From Bosea vaviloviae (GTDB lineage Bacteria; Pseudomonadota; Alphaproteobacteria; Rhizobiales; Beijerinckiaceae): DNA of 64,000 nucleotides. The stretch lies in the NCBI RefSeq assembly GCF_001741865.1, contig NZ_CP017148.1, positions 62,001 through 126,000 on the forward strand, written 5' to 3'. Below are positions 16,793-26,678 of this stretch, piece after piece (positions within the stretch are counted from its first letter, which is position 1; each line of letters starts with the position of its first letter). Both the position numbers and the translations under genes were made by a program. The notes beneath the pieces were generated by a model. That model saw only the letters and a program-made list of their open reading frames with translations. It did no database searches and was not told where the DNA came from.

Positions 16793-17590
16793 TCAGTGCA
16801 AAATCTGGCTCAGGAAGAGCTTCGTGCGCTCGTGCTGCGGGTTCTTGAAGAAGGCGTTGGGCTCGTTCATCTCGACGATCTGGCCCGCGTCCATGAAGAT
16901 CACCCGGTCGGCGACCTGGCGGGCAAAGCCCATCTCGTGGGTGACGCAGAGCATGGTCATGCCCTCGTCGGCGAGCGAGACCATGGTGTCGAGCACCTCC
17001 TTGACCATCTCGGGATCGAGGGCCGAGGTCGGCTCGTCGAACAGCATGATCTTCGGGCTCATGCAGAGCGAGCGCGCGATCGCCACGCGCTGCTGCTGTC
17101 CGCCGGAGAGCTGGCCGGGATACTTCGCCGCCTGCTCGGGGATCTTGACGCGCTTGAGGTAGTGCATGCCGATCTCCTCGGCATCCTTCTTGGGCATCTT
17201 GCGGACCCAGATCGGTGCGAGCGTCAGGTTCTCCAGGATCGTCAGATGCGGGAACAGGTTGAAGTGCTGGAAGACCATGCCGACATCGCGGCGGATCTCG
17301 TCGATCTTCTTGAGGTCGTTGGTGAGTTCGGTGCCGTCGACGATGATCGTGCCCTTCTGGTGCTCTTCCAGACGGTTGATGCAGCGGATCATCGTTGACT
17401 TGCCCGAGCCCGAGGGCCCGCAGATCACCAACTTCTCGCCGCGCGAGACTTTCAGGTTGATGTCGCGCAGCACATGGAACTCGCCATACCACTTGTTGAC
17501 GCCGATCATCTCGACCGCGGTGTCGGTGTTCAGCGATGTCGACTTCAGCGCCGCAGGGCGGGACGCGGTCTTGGTTTCTGCCATTGCCAT
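16793..17590 (-). CDS. aapP: General L-amino-acid ABC transporter, ATP-binding protein
   Basis: 265 residues. Walker [11 protein letters not shown]-loop [11 protein letters not shown], signature [13 protein letters not shown], Walker [13 protein letters not shown] and switch histidine VTHEMGF are all present. Start ATG at 17590 is chosen because GAGAGGAA lies 10 bases upstream; a second in-frame ATG at 17584 is possible. It follows aapM by 14 bp. The protein energises amino-acid uptake by the AapQM pore. GC at third positions is very high, as in aapM and aapQ. Confidence 0.95.
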   Translation of the reverse strand: MAMAETKTASRPAALKSTSLNTDTAVEMIGVNKWYGEFHVLRDINLKVSRGEKLVICGPSGSGKSTMIRCINRLEEHQKGTIIVDGTELTNDLKKIDEIRRDVGMVFQHFNLFPHLTILENLTLAPIWVRKMPKKDAEEIGMHYLKRVKIPEQAAKYPGQLSGGQQQRVAIARSLCMSPKIMLFDEPTSALDPEMVKEVLDTMVSLADEGMTMLCVTHEMGFARQVADRVIFMDAGQIVEMNEPNAFFKNPQHERTKLFLSQILH

Positions 17591-17604
17591 GAGCCTGGTT
17601 CCTC

Positions 17605-18984
17605 TCAACGTCTTTGGCCGGCGGCGAGACGCTTCTCGACGGAGATCGAGTAGCGCGACATGCCCCAGCAGCACAGGAAATAGAAGATCGCGGCGAAGGC
17701 GTAGCCCGTCGCGCGGGTGGTCGGCGTCGCCCAGGTCGGATCGACCAGGGTCGCCTCGATGGTCCGCAGGAAGTCGAAGATGCCGACGATGGTGACCAGC
17801 GTCGTGTCCTTGAACAGCCCGATAAAAGTGTTGACGATTCCGGGTATCACGATGCGCAGCGCCTGCGGCAGGATGATCAGCCGCATCATCTGCCAGTAGC
17901 CCAGGCCGAGCGACATCGCGCCCTCGTACTGGCCTTTCGGCATCGCCTGCAGGCCGCCGCGGATCACCTCCGCCATATAGGCGGCGGCGAACAGCGCGAC
18001 GCCGATCAGCGGGCGCAGCAGGCGGTCGGGCGAATACTCCTGCGGCACGAACAGCGGCAGCATGGTGTTGGCCATGAACAGCACGGTGATGAGCGGCACG
18101 CCGCGCACGAACTCGATGAAGATCACCGAGAGCAGCTGGATGATCGGCAGCTTCGAGCGCCGTCCCAGCGCCAGGATGACGCCGAGCGGCAGCGAGAAGA
18201 CGATGCCGACCGCCGCGATCAGGAAGGTCACCGTCATGCCGCCCCAAAGGCCGGTGTCGACACGCGGCAGGCCGATCGAGTCAGCCAGGACCGCGATCAG
18301 GCCGAAGACGACCAGCGACAGCAGGATCAGGCGCTTGGGCCGGTAGAAGCGCTTCCAGGCCGGCATCGCCTCCTCGACCGCGAGCTGCCCTTCGCCGACC
18401 CAATACTTCATCAGCCCCGGCACAAACGAGAGCACCAGATGGAGCACCGCCAGGGCGAAGGTGACGATGATCAGGAAGCGCAGGAAGCTCTCCGCGCGCG
18501 GGCCGCCGAGCAGCAGGATGAAGGCGCTAGCCGGCAGGATGACGAAGAAGAAGAAGAGACCGACCTTCTTCAGCGGCATCTTGTTCCAGAGCAGCCAGAC
18601 CACGCCGAGCGCGAACATCACGAAGACGATGTTGACGCGCCAGCGCTCCGCCACCGGATAGGAGCCGTAGATGAAGTACTGGGTGCGATCCGCGATATAG
18701 GCCCAGCAGGCGCCGACCGGACGTCCGACCTTGTCGGCGAGGCAGGCGTCGCGGTTCGTGCCGGACCAGACCGCATCGAGGATGTAGAAGCGGACCATCC
18801 CCGGAACCGTGTCGATCACCAGCCAGACGCAGAGCAGCGTCAGGATCGCGTTGAGCGGACTCGAGAACAGGTTCCCCCTGATCCAGGCCAGGGGGCCGGC
18901 GACGGAAAGCGGCGCCGACTCCTGCTGGAGCGTCTCCGTGCGGACGAAGGCATAGGGCGCGTTCTCGCTTGTTGCGTCGGTCAT
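17605..18984 (-). CDS. aapM: General L-amino-acid ABC transporter permease AapM
   Basis: 459 residues, longer than ordinary amino-acid permeases but typical for AapM/BztC, which carry extra N-terminal membrane segments and a periplasmic region. The cytoplasmic coupling loop is in [21 protein letters not shown], after [18 protein letters not shown]. The C-terminus is [21 protein letters not shown]. It starts 10 bp after aapQ and pairs with AapQ in the membrane. Antisense frames opposite this gene are long only because of the GC bias. Confidence 0.94.
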   Translation of the reverse strand: MTDATSENAPYAFVRTETLQQESAPLSVAGPLAWIRGNLFSSPLNAILTLLCVWLVIDTVPGMVRFYILDAVWSGTNRDACLADKVGRPVGACWAYIADRTQYFIYGSYPVAERWRVNIVFVMFALGVVWLLWNKMPLKKVGLFFFFVILPASAFILLLGGPRAESFLRFLIIVTFALAVLHLVLSFVPGLMKYWVGEGQLAVEEAMPAWKRFYRPKRLILLSLVVFGLIAVLADSIGLPRVDTGLWGGMTVTFLIAAVGIVFSLPLGVILALGRRSKLPIIQLLSVIFIEFVRGVPLITVLFMANTMLPLFVPQEYSPDRLLRPLIGVALFAAAYMAEVIRGGLQAMPKGQYEGAMSLGLGYWQMMRLIILPQALRIVIPGIVNTFIGLFKDTTLVTIVGIFDFLRTIEATLVDPTWATPTTRATGYAFAAIFYFLCCWGMSRYSISVEKRLAAGQRR

Positions 18985-18994
18985 CGCGCAGCCC

Positions 18995-20182
18995 TCACCG
19001 TTCCACCAGCGCCATGCGCTTGTTGTAGATATTCATGAAGAGCGAGGTCACCAGCGAGATCGTCAGATAGACCGCCATGGTGATGGCGACGACCTCGACC
19101 GCCTGGCCGGTCTGGTTCAGCACCGTGCCGGTGAAGACCTGGACCAGGTCGGGATAGCCGATCGCAACCGCCAGCGAGGAGTTCTTGGTCAGGTTGAGAT
19201 AGTTCGAGGTCAGGGGCGGGATGATCACCCGCATGGCCTGCGGGATGATGACGAGCTTCAAAGTCGGACCGCTGCGCAGGCCCAGCGCATGCGCAGCTTC
19301 GCTCTGCCCCCTCGAAACCGCGAGGATGCCGGCGCGCACGACCTCGGCGATGAAGCCGGCCGTGTAGGTCGTCAGGCCGACCAGCAGCGCGACGAATTCA
19401 GGGAAAATCTGGATGCCGCCGCGCAGGTTGAAGCCGGCGAGCTCGGGATAGATGAAGGAGACCGGCCGGCCGGTGGCGAAATAGACCAGCAGCGGCAGGA
19501 CGATGATCAAGCCAAGGGCAACCAGGCCGATCGGATACTGCTTGCCGGTCGCCTCCTGCTGCTTGCGGGCCCAAGCGCGGAAGATGATCGAAGCGACGAT
19601 GCCGATCAGGAAGGTCCAGACGATGAGCGAGCCGCCGGGGCCGAGCTGGGGATCAGGCACATAGAGCCCGCGGTTATTGAGCAGGGCGCCGGTCGGCAGC
19701 TTGATCGAATCGCGCGGATTGGGCAGCGGCTTCAGCACCGCGTTGTACCAGAAGAACAGCTGCAGCAGCAGCGGGATGTTGCGGATAACCTCGACATAGA
19801 TCATCGCGAGCTTCGAGATGACCCAGTTGTTCGACAATCGGGCGACGCCGACGAAGAAGCCGAGGAAGGTCGCCAGCACGATGCCGAGCCCGGCGACGAG
19901 CAGCGTGTTCAGCAGACCGACGATAAATGCGTCGCCATAGGTCGAGCCGCCCGAGGCGGAGAACGGGATGAGCTTCTGGTTGATGTCGAAGCCGGCGGCG
20001 TTGTGCCAGAAGCCGAAGCCGGAAGCGATCTTCTGCGCGCGCAGGTTCTCGATCGCGTTCGATGCCGCCGACCAGATCAGGAAGACGACGACCGCCACCA
20101 AGGCGGCTTGATAGACGTAGCCCCGGATCTTCGGGTCATAGAATAGTGAGGCTTTAGCACGCTCTTGCTGTGGATTAGACAA
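18995..20182 (-). CDS. aapQ: General L-amino-acid ABC transporter permease AapQ
   Basis: 395 residues. N-terminal membrane segment VYQAALVAVVVFLIWSAAS, a periplasmic insertion, then the conserved permease half with EVVRAGILAVSRGQSEAAHALGL and LKLVIIPQAMRVIIPP. First gene of the aapQMP transcription unit. The binding-protein gene that normally stands upstream is absent; instead a gutted M20 gene ends at 20434. The 250 bp between them (20183-20433) must hold the promoter. Confidence 0.94.
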   Translation of the reverse strand: MSNPQQERAKASLFYDPKIRGYVYQAALVAVVVFLIWSAASNAIENLRAQKIASGFGFWHNAAGFDINQKLIPFSASGGSTYGDAFIVGLLNTLLVAGLGIVLATFLGFFVGVARLSNNWVISKLAMIYVEVIRNIPLLLQLFFWYNAVLKPLPNPRDSIKLPTGALLNNRGLYVPDPQLGPGGSLIVWTFLIGIVASIIFRAWARKQQEATGKQYPIGLVALGLIIVLPLLVYFATGRPVSFIYPELAGFNLRGGIQIFPEFVALLVGLTTYTAGFIAEVVRAGILAVSRGQSEAAHALGLRSGPTLKLVIIPQAMRVIIPPLTSNYLNLTKNSSLAVAIGYPDLVQVFTGTVLNQTGQAVEVVAITMAVYLTISLVTSLFMNIYNKRMALVER

Positions 20183-20433
20183 ATCTACCTCCAGTTATTT
20201 TTGCGGCCGTGCTGGCCATCACTGGTTCTCAGTTGGGCCGTGATATTGGTCGCACTGGTGTACCGGCTGCTGGGTACCCCGCGCCGTGCCAATCCATTTG
20301 CGAATTATTGGATCGCAGGGCGGATTTGTCCTCGCGCGCCTATAGCCTGCTTTGCCGTTAAGTCTGCATTTCTCGAAGCATGACTTCGCAGAGGCAGCCC
20401 CATAGAGTGACCAGTAGTGAGGCGAGGGAGCTA

Positions 20434-20979
20434 CTAAACGTGCAACCGTCTTCTGACGATTGACGCGTGCACACGGGCGCCGTGCAACAGCCCGTCGTGG
20501 TCGAAGTCGTAGCGAGGATTATGCAAGGGCGCGCGTTCGCCGTTACCGATCCAGGCGAACGAGCCGGGGACATAGTCGAGGAAGCGAGCGAAATCCTCAG
20601 TTCCGGTGCTAGGCGCTTTGGCCTGCCCCGCATTCTCGGAACCCAAGGCATCGCCGTCCGCCGTTAGCAGCTCGCGCGTGAGCTCTTCGTCGTTGAGGAC
20701 TGGAACGAACTCGCGCGTGTAGCTCACCTCAATGTTGACCCCATACGATAAGGCGACAAGAGCGATTGCTCGATTTGACGTGCCTCGCTTGAGGGTTCCC
20801 ACAACTCCAGTTTTGCCGACGCCTTCTGCGACGTCATCGAACCCAAACTCGCATAGCTTTGCTGCGACGATACTGGAAGTTCGCCTCTCTTCGAACCCGA
20901 ACTCAGGGTTAGCGTGGAAATCGCGGCGCACCGCCTTCATTTCCTCGGTCAAAGCGTGCTGATCAATGGAAGTATCCAT
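20434..20979 (-). pseudogene. M20 amidohydrolase with the catalytic core deleted in frame
   Basis: 181 codons from ATG 20979. The N-terminus (KAVRRDFHANPEFGFEERRT ... GTLKRGTSNRAIAL) and the C-terminus (SYTREFVPVLND ... GTEDFARFLDYVPGSFAWIGNG ... LHNPRYDFDHDGLLHGARVH) match the intact M20 proteins at 30298 and 48945. About 200 residues between AIAL and YGVN are missing. The gap removes RADMDAL, the metal/catalytic HACGHDGH and FQPAEEW, so the product cannot be an active amidohydrolase. The reading frame is kept across the deletion. Divergent from the Lrp gene at 21099, in the same arrangement as 48945/50238. Confidence 0.9.
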
Positions 20980-21036
20980 GGCTACGAGTCCGCCCTCTCG
21001 ACAAACGGCGGGGTTTTCCCCATTGAGGTCAACGCT

Positions 21037-21064
21037 ATTGCAATCAACTCGAAAAAGGCGCTCT
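21037..21064 (+). promoter_or_regulatory. Two-part conserved operator candidate, site 1
   Basis: ATTGCAA (21037-21043), 14 bases, GCGCTCT (21058-21064). Lies between the divergent M20 remnant (start 20979) and Lrp (start 21099). Same sequence and spacing as at 50171 and 58790. Confidence 0.65.
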
Positions 21065-21098
21065 AATTCCCGTGCGTTCTCGCAATTTTGTAAACCCC

Positions 21099-21578
21099 AT
21101 GCCCCCTGCCCTCGACCGCTTCGATCGCGCAATCCTCGCAATTCTGCAGAAGGATAATACAACGCCCCAGCGTGTGATTGGCGAGCGCGTGAACCTTTCG
21201 GCTCCAGCCGTTCAGCGACGCATCAAAAAAATGCAAGAAATGGACGTGATCACTAGCAATGTAGCCGTCGTCAATCACGCTCTTGTCGGGCAAGCAATTA
21301 CGCTTTTTGTGGAAGTGGAGCTTCTGAGCGAGACCGCACGTGATATAGACGAGGCGAAGAAGCACTTTCTCGAATGTCCTAACGTACAGCAATGCTATTA
21401 TGTGACCGGTGACGTCGATTTTGTCCTGGTAATGCTAGTGCATTCAATGGAAGCTTACGAAGATCTTACGAGAGAGCTTTTTTTCGGAAACTCCAACGTG
21501 AAGAAATTCCGGACTTTGGTTGCCATGGACCGGGTGAAAGCAGGCATGTTAGTATCGCTTGATCGATTTCCCGCTTGA
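21099..21578 (+). CDS. Lrp/AsnC-family transcriptional regulator
   Basis: 159 residues. N-terminal helix-turn-helix (DRFDRAILAILQKDNTTPQ, IGERVNLSAPAVQRRIKKMQ), then the ligand-sensing RAM/AsnC domain (QCYYVTGDVDFVLVMLVHSMEAYEDLTRELFF). ATG at 21099 is preferred over an upstream GTG at 21072, because the paralogue at 50238 starts at the equivalent place. Such regulators usually bind an amino acid and control the divergent catabolic gene. Here the neighbouring M20 is destroyed, so the regulator may now act mainly elsewhere. About two thirds identical by eye to the Lrp at 50238. Confidence 0.92.
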   Translation: MPPALDRFDRAILAILQKDNTTPQRVIGERVNLSAPAVQRRIKKMQEMDVITSNVAVVNHALVGQAITLFVEVELLSETARDIDEAKKHFLECPNVQQCYYVTGDVDFVLVMLVHSMEAYEDLTRELFFGNSNVKKFRTLVAMDRVKAGMLVSLDRFPA

Positions 21579-23546
21579 AATCTTAAGGTGGCACACTACG
21601 ACGCGCTGCGTCGTTCCGCTTGAACTTCATTCCCTTCCCGGGCTCGTTGAAAATCTCATTGCGCTTCGCCAGCGGCTGCGTGGCCGGAAGCTTGCCCATC
21701 CTCGACGCAAGAAGCGGGAAGTGCCGCCAGAGGACGAGGCGGATCTCCTGAGGCCCATGCGTCAGCCGTGAGGAACTGGCTACGACACTGGGACCTCGAA
21801 AATCCAGTCTCCCGATTTGACGGGTTCCAGCGGCTGGCAAACCACAATCTGCATCAAAAACTGCGGCGAATGGGTGAAGCCTCTCGATTCCGTAACGTGG
21901 TCGGGCTGAAAGATTTCAGTCTCCCGAGCGTCGAAGCTGTAGCAACCTATCTCCGCGCGCCGACCTACCCAGAGTTCAGGCCTGCCGAGTCCATTTTTCT
22001 GGTCTTCGAGAAGACCTGCCCCCGATGAGGTCGCGTATCGGGTCGCCGGCTTGCCGTTGCAATTGCCAGTGAATGGCTGGTCAAACGCGGCATGCAACTG
22101 CTGACAAGCGAGCGAGCGTCTGTCGATCGCATCTCGCCTCATATAGCACTTCTTGACCTCCGAGCTTTGGCTGCTGCCGACGCTGATCGCCCTCGGATCG
22201 ATGCCGGCATAGCCACGCTGCTCCAGTCGGCCAGCGAGCAGGCTGCATTTTTTGTCGCCGTGTTGCGGCACCTCGCGGCCGCAGCGGCTCGGAGCAAGCA
22301 ATGGTCCGCGCTCGATCCTACGACGCGCATCTCATTCCTCTGGAGCTGTCGATCGAACAAACCATTCCATCGCGCTCGATTGGTACAGGATGCTCACGAT
22401 TGGCCTGACAGAGAAGCGCCCGATTGCGATGTTGATCGGCTAGGCATTGTGCAGCGGGGTGGCTGAAAAGGCCTCCGCCGATCAGATCGCCTCCCTGGCC
22501 GCGGCTTACGGAACCCTGTCGAAGGACGCTGCTTTCTGGTTTCCGCATCTCGATCTTGTGGCTCCCGCGCCGCCTGCGCCGTTGGAACTGTGGAACGCGT
22601 CCGCCCCCCTGTCTGCCGAAGCGTTATGAATGTGGCTGGGCCCGGAGCATCCTTTTGGAAAACGGAGCGATGATGACGTCGCCACCGTCCTGCTGGACGT
22701 GATGGCGTCATCCGAATCCGCTTACCTTCTGGCGCCGCTCCTGTCACATCTCGATGTCCGACGGCTCAAGATAACGACGACCAATCGAACGAGGGAATTC
22801 CCAGATAACGCGACCGTTACGGAATCCTTCGAGCCCGACGGTGCCGCCCTTTAGCGGCTCCTTTCTGTCGAGGCCAGGTTGCGAGCAAAGATTGCTGACG
22901 AAGCCGGGAAGCGGTCGTTCCTGGCCCGGGAGGCAAAGCGCGCCGCGGGGCGCTGGCGCGATATCACGGTGGCTCAGCGCGACCGAGATCCGTCGTCGGT
23001 AGCCCTTGAGATGATTTTGGAGGCAGCTGCGGAGTTTGCGTTCAACCTTCGCATGCCAATGGCTGAACAGAGAGCTGACTCGGGAAATCTGGACATCGGG
23101 CGTAGGTGGATTTTCGGCTGAACGCGGCATGATTGCCGTGAACAGGAGCGGATATGACGAGACGAGTTCGCCGGAACCATAGCCCGGCTTGTCCGCGCTA
23201 CGGCCCCAGCAAAAACAGGGGCTTTTGCACCCTTGCTTGCGCTAGCTAGGGATTAATAGGTCCGTTCATGAGGGCAACCGGACCACACTGTGCGCGTGCA
23301 ACTCCGCGACCACGCGCGGTCGTGCTGGGGAGGACGGCCCGCCCCAGTCTTGGCGGGAAGATCGACCGAAGGTCTCGGCCCGGATGGACGAGGCGGGCCG
23401 AGCCCCCGCTTAGCCAGGTCCGATTTCAACCCGGGACGGCCGGGCAGGCACTTGGTTACCCCAAACGACGGCTGCCCCTGGCTCCGGCTGCAGCCTACGT
23501 CGGCAGCCGGAGGACCTTTTTGCAGGGTAAGTTGCGAGAAAGCCTA
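21579..23546. other. 2-kb stretch with no recognisable gene
   Basis: I see no known domain on either strand. Plus-strand frames exist at 22092-22466 and at 22447-22854, the latter cut by a TGA at 22627, and at 22879-23121. Minus-strand frames overlap all of them. None has convincing homology, codon bias or a good ribosome-binding site. The broken short frames suggest decayed DNA. The last 280 bp (23268-23546) are open in the frame of the next gene but look like leader sequence, not protein. Confidence 0.5.
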
Positions 23547-24950
23547 ATGCCCCAAGTTCAGTCGGCCTCCATACTGACGGCGGGAATAAAAAAGTGGAGC
23601 GCCGATATGGAGCCGGGAGAATTCAACCGCTATCGCCGTGCCATGTGCGCGTGCGGTCATTCGCACGACGGCCACCTTGCGGCGGAGGATTGTAAGGGAT
23701 CCGTCGAACAAGACCTTGTCTCGGCAACCGACGAAATCCTTATCGCGTCCGTGTTTCGTGATTTGCGAACGCGGCGCCAGCTGCTGCGCAGTGTGGGGGC
23801 CGCCACGTTGCTCGCAGCCATGGGAGACATCCTCCCGTTGGGCACCTTGAGGGCGTTGGCCCAGGAGCGAGCCCCCCTCGAGAAGAAAGAGATCAACGTC
23901 GGCTTTCTCGCCATCACCTGTGCCACACCGCTGGTGATGGCCAAGGAGAAGGGCATCTTTGAGAAGCACGGTCTCAACGTCGCTCTTCAAAAGACCCCTG
24001 GCATTGGCCTCATCCGGGACAAGATGATCAATGGAGAGCTCGATGTCTCCCAACAGGTCATGCCTGTGGCGATTGCGACTTCGGCCGGCGCCGGTGGCAA
24101 CCTCGTCCCGGCCAAGGTGCTTACGATCCTAAATCAAAATGGGAATTCGCTGGTACTGGCTTTGAAGCACAAGGACAATCGGGACCCGCGAAACTGGAAA
24201 GGCTTCCGTTTCGCGGTTCCCTTCGACCAATCCCATCAGGCTCTGCAACTGCGTCACTACCTAGCTGAAGCAGGACTGGACCCGGACAAGGACGTCGTCT
24301 ACCGCGTCGTACCTCCGTCCGAATACGTGTCAAACCTTCGCGTCGGCAACATCGACGGATTTTTTGGAGGCGAGCCCGGTGGGCAGCGCGCGGTTGTCGA
24401 GGGCGTCGGCTTCATTCACTTGCTGTCCCGCGACATTTGGGAAAACCATCCATGCTGCTCGGTCACCGCGACCGATGCTTGGATAAGGCAGCATCCCAAC
24501 ACGTTTCTTGCGGTGTTTCGCGCGCTGGTGGAAGCGGGGTTGTATTCCTCGGCTCCCGAAAATCGCGCGGGCATGGCGGAGATCCTCGCCCGGCCGGAAT
24601 ACATCAACGCTCCCGCGAACGTCATCCAGCAAGTCATCGGGGGACGCTTCGCAGACGGCCTGGGCGCGGTGCGAAACGTGCCTGACCGGATCAAGTTCGA
24701 CCCGTTTCCGCAATACTCGATGGCCGTCTGGCTGTCCGTGCAAATGAGCCGCTGGAACATGCTCCCAGCCGATGTCGACCATAAGCGGCTGGCACAGACG
24801 GTCATGCTTGCCGTCGATGCGAAGAAGATTCTCGCGCAACAAGGCATCGAAGTTCCGGAACCGAAATTTGGGATTGAACGGATATTGGGCAAGGAGTTCG
24901 ATGCCAATGAGCCAGACGAATATCTACGCTCCGTCCGCCGCCCGAACTGA
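23547..24950 (+). CDS. ABC transporter substrate-binding protein, NrtA/CmpA/TauA type
   Basis: 467 residues from ATG 23547 (GAGAAAG upstream); the frame is open further upstream but that part is unlike protein. The C-terminal 370 residues are an NMT1/nitrate-taurine type binding protein (NVGFLAITCATPLVMAKEKGIFEKHG; FGGEPGGQRAVVEG). A twin-arginine motif TRRQLLRSVGAATLL sits at residues 75-89, so export is probably by Tat. Unusually, about 70 residues precede it, with a cysteine/histidine cluster C34-A-C-G-H-S-H-D-G-H43 and C49 that could bind metal. The ligand is unknown: nitrate, bicarbonate, sulfonates or small organics are all possible. First gene of a three-gene importer. Confidence 0.82.
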   Translation: MPQVQSASILTAGIKKWSADMEPGEFNRYRRAMCACGHSHDGHLAAEDCKGSVEQDLVSATDEILIASVFRDLRTRRQLLRSVGAATLLAAMGDILPLGTLRALAQERAPLEKKEINVGFLAITCATPLVMAKEKGIFEKHGLNVALQKTPGIGLIRDKMINGELDVSQQVMPVAIATSAGAGGNLVPAKVLTILNQNGNSLVLALKHKDNRDPRNWKGFRFAVPFDQSHQALQLRHYLAEAGLDPDKDVVYRVVPPSEYVSNLRVGNIDGFFGGEPGGQRAVVEGVGFIHLLSRDIWENHPCCSVTATDAWIRQHPNTFLAVFRALVEAGLYSSAPENRAGMAEILARPEYINAPANVIQQVIGGRFADGLGAVRNVPDRIKFDPFPQYSMAVWLSVQMSRWNMLPADVDHKRLAQTVMLAVDAKKILAQQGIEVPEPKFGIERILGKEFDANEPDEYLRSVRRPN

Positions 24951-25812
24951 CGGCAAGTTGTCCTTGTCCGGCTTGCATAGTGTCATGAACCGCCCATGGG
25001 TCGCGTCGCTGGTGATTTTCGTCGCCTTCGTATCCATTTGGCATGCCCTCACCTCGATCGGCGGTAGCGAAACTGCTGTCGATCCCGAGTATGCCAAGTT
25101 GATGGGCCAGACCGTCGGCGTCACGACTGGCTCTTCAATTCCTGGCCCGATGGCAGTCGCTCGACGCGCCATGGAATTGGGAAGTCGCGCCTTCGACAGC
25201 TCCAATCCCAACAACCTCGGCATCTTCTGGCATCTCTACTACTCGCTTGGCCGTGTCTTTCTAGGGTACGCGCTGGCGGTGGTGGTGGCCGTGCCTTTGG
25301 GTTTCGGCATTGGCCTGATGCCATGGCTCTACCAGGCGTTGAATCCGTTCATTCAGGTGCTCAAGCCAATCTCTCCTTTGGCTTGGATGCCGTTGGCGCT
25401 GTACGCTCTTAAGGACAGCGCGACGGCGGCCATCTTCATCATCTTCATTTGCTCCCTCTGGCCGCTTCTGATCAACACGGCCGCCGGGGCCGCCGGCGTG
25501 CGGCAGGATTGGCTGAACGTGGCGAAAGTGCTCGGCCTCAAGACCTCGACCAAGGTGTTGAGGATCGTCTTTCCAGCCGCGGTCCCGATGATCCTGACCG
25601 GAATGCGCATTTCGATCGGCATCGCCTGGTTCGTCATCGTGGCAGCCGAGATGGTCGTCGGTCAGAACGGCATCGGGTACTTCATCTGGAACGAGTGGAA
25701 CAACCTCCAGCTCTCCAGCATGATCGTCGCCATTGGGCTCATCGGCATCATCGGCTTCGTTCTCGATCAGGCCCTCGCATGGGTCGGTCAAAAACTCAGT
25801 TTCAAGGAGTGA
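24907..25812 (+). CDS. ABC transporter permease, NrtB/SsuC/TauC type
   Basis: 301 residues. ATG at 24907 is chosen because AAGGAG lies 10 bases upstream; it overlaps the preceding gene by 44 bp. Six or so membrane segments (ASLVIFVAFVSIWHAL; FLGYALAVVVAVPLGFGIGL; AAIFIIFICSLWPLLINTAAG). The EAA-type coupling loop is in AKVLGLKTSTKVLRIVFPAAVPMILTGMRISIG, and AEMVVGQNGIGYFIW is typical of this family. Forms the pore with the ATPase that follows. Confidence 0.9.
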   Translation: MSQTNIYAPSAARTDGKLSLSGLHSVMNRPWVASLVIFVAFVSIWHALTSIGGSETAVDPEYAKLMGQTVGVTTGSSIPGPMAVARRAMELGSRAFDSSNPNNLGIFWHLYYSLGRVFLGYALAVVVAVPLGFGIGLMPWLYQALNPFIQVLKPISPLAWMPLALYALKDSATAAIFIIFICSLWPLLINTAAGAAGVRQDWLNVAKVLGLKTSTKVLRIVFPAAVPMILTGMRISIGIAWFVIVAAEMVVGQNGIGYFIWNEWNNLQLSSMIVAIGLIGIIGFVLDQALAWVGQKLSFKE

Positions 25813-25816
25813 CCCG

Positions 25817-26605
25817 ATGGAGACCTTCCTGTCGCTGAACAAGGTGTCGATGACTTTCGGCGAGCGCACGAAATTCCATGCGCTGGACACCATCTCGTTG
25901 TCAGTGGCGCGTGGCGAGTTCGTCAGCCTGATCGGCCATTCCGGCTGCGGGAAAAGTACATTGCTAAATCTAATCGCCGGTCTCTATCGGCCTTCGGCCG
26001 GTTCGATCAGTTGCGAAGGACAGCAGATACTCGGCCCAGGCCCCGACCGTGGCGTCGTGTTCCAGAACCATTCCCTGCTTCCCTGGATGACCTGTCACGA
26101 CAACATCCTCTTGGGAGTGGCGCAGGTCTTCGCCGCCCGGCTCGACAAGAGTGCAATGCGGCGAAAGGTCGACCAGGCGCTGGATCTCGTCCATCTCGGT
26201 CATGCGGCAAACAAATACCCCCACGAAATTTCGGGGGGCATGAAGCAGCGTGTCGGCATCGCTCGGGCCCTGGCGATCGAGCCCCGTGTGCTGCTTCTGG
26301 ACGAGCCCTTCGGAGCTCTCGATGCGCTTACGAGGGCAAGTCTACAAGACGAACTCATAAAGATAGTAGAGCAGACGCGGTCCACGGTGGTCATGGTCAC
26401 TCACGACGTCGATGAGGCCATCTTCCTGAGCGACCGTGTGGTCATGATGACGAACGGTCCCGCAGCGAAGATCGGAGAGGTGCTCCATGTCGATATTCCG
26501 CGGCCCCGTCATCGCCTGGAGATGACCACGACGCCGGCCTATGTCGAATGCCGCCGAAGGCTGCTCGAGTTCCTCTATCTAAAGCAGGCCGTGGTCCGGC
26601 ATTGA
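25817..26605 (+). CDS. ABC transporter ATP-binding protein, NrtD/SsuB/TauB type
   Basis: 262 residues; ATG 25817 is 4 bp after the permease stop, and its AAGGAG ribosome-binding site overlaps the end of the permease gene. Walker A GHSGCGKST, Q-loop FQNHSLLPWMT, signature ISGGMKQRVGIARAL, Walker B VLLLDEPFGALDA, switch VTHDVDEAIFL. The end of the gene faces the convergent Moco enzyme gene 73 bp away. Confidence 0.93.
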   Translation: METFLSLNKVSMTFGERTKFHALDTISLSVARGEFVSLIGHSGCGKSTLLNLIAGLYRPSAGSISCEGQQILGPGPDRGVVFQNHSLLPWMTCHDNILLGVAQVFAARLDKSAMRRKVDQALDLVHLGHAANKYPHEISGGMKQRVGIARALAIEPRVLLLDEPFGALDALTRASLQDELIKIVEQTRSTVVMVTHDVDEAIFLSDRVVMMTNGPAAKIGEVLHVDIPRPRHRLEMTTTPAYVECRRRLLEFLYLKQAVVRH

Positions 26606-26678
26606 TACTGGGGTCCACCGAGCTGCGGTGTCGAGCCGAGGCAATCTTCCGGTCGTCGAGGTACGGGACGCAGCGGAC

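Noticed and set aside
17614..19038. Plus-strand open frame of 474 codons
   Set aside because: Lies wholly antisense to aapM and aapP; its composition (long runs of R, D, Q, H) is typical of a GC-rich antisense shadow.
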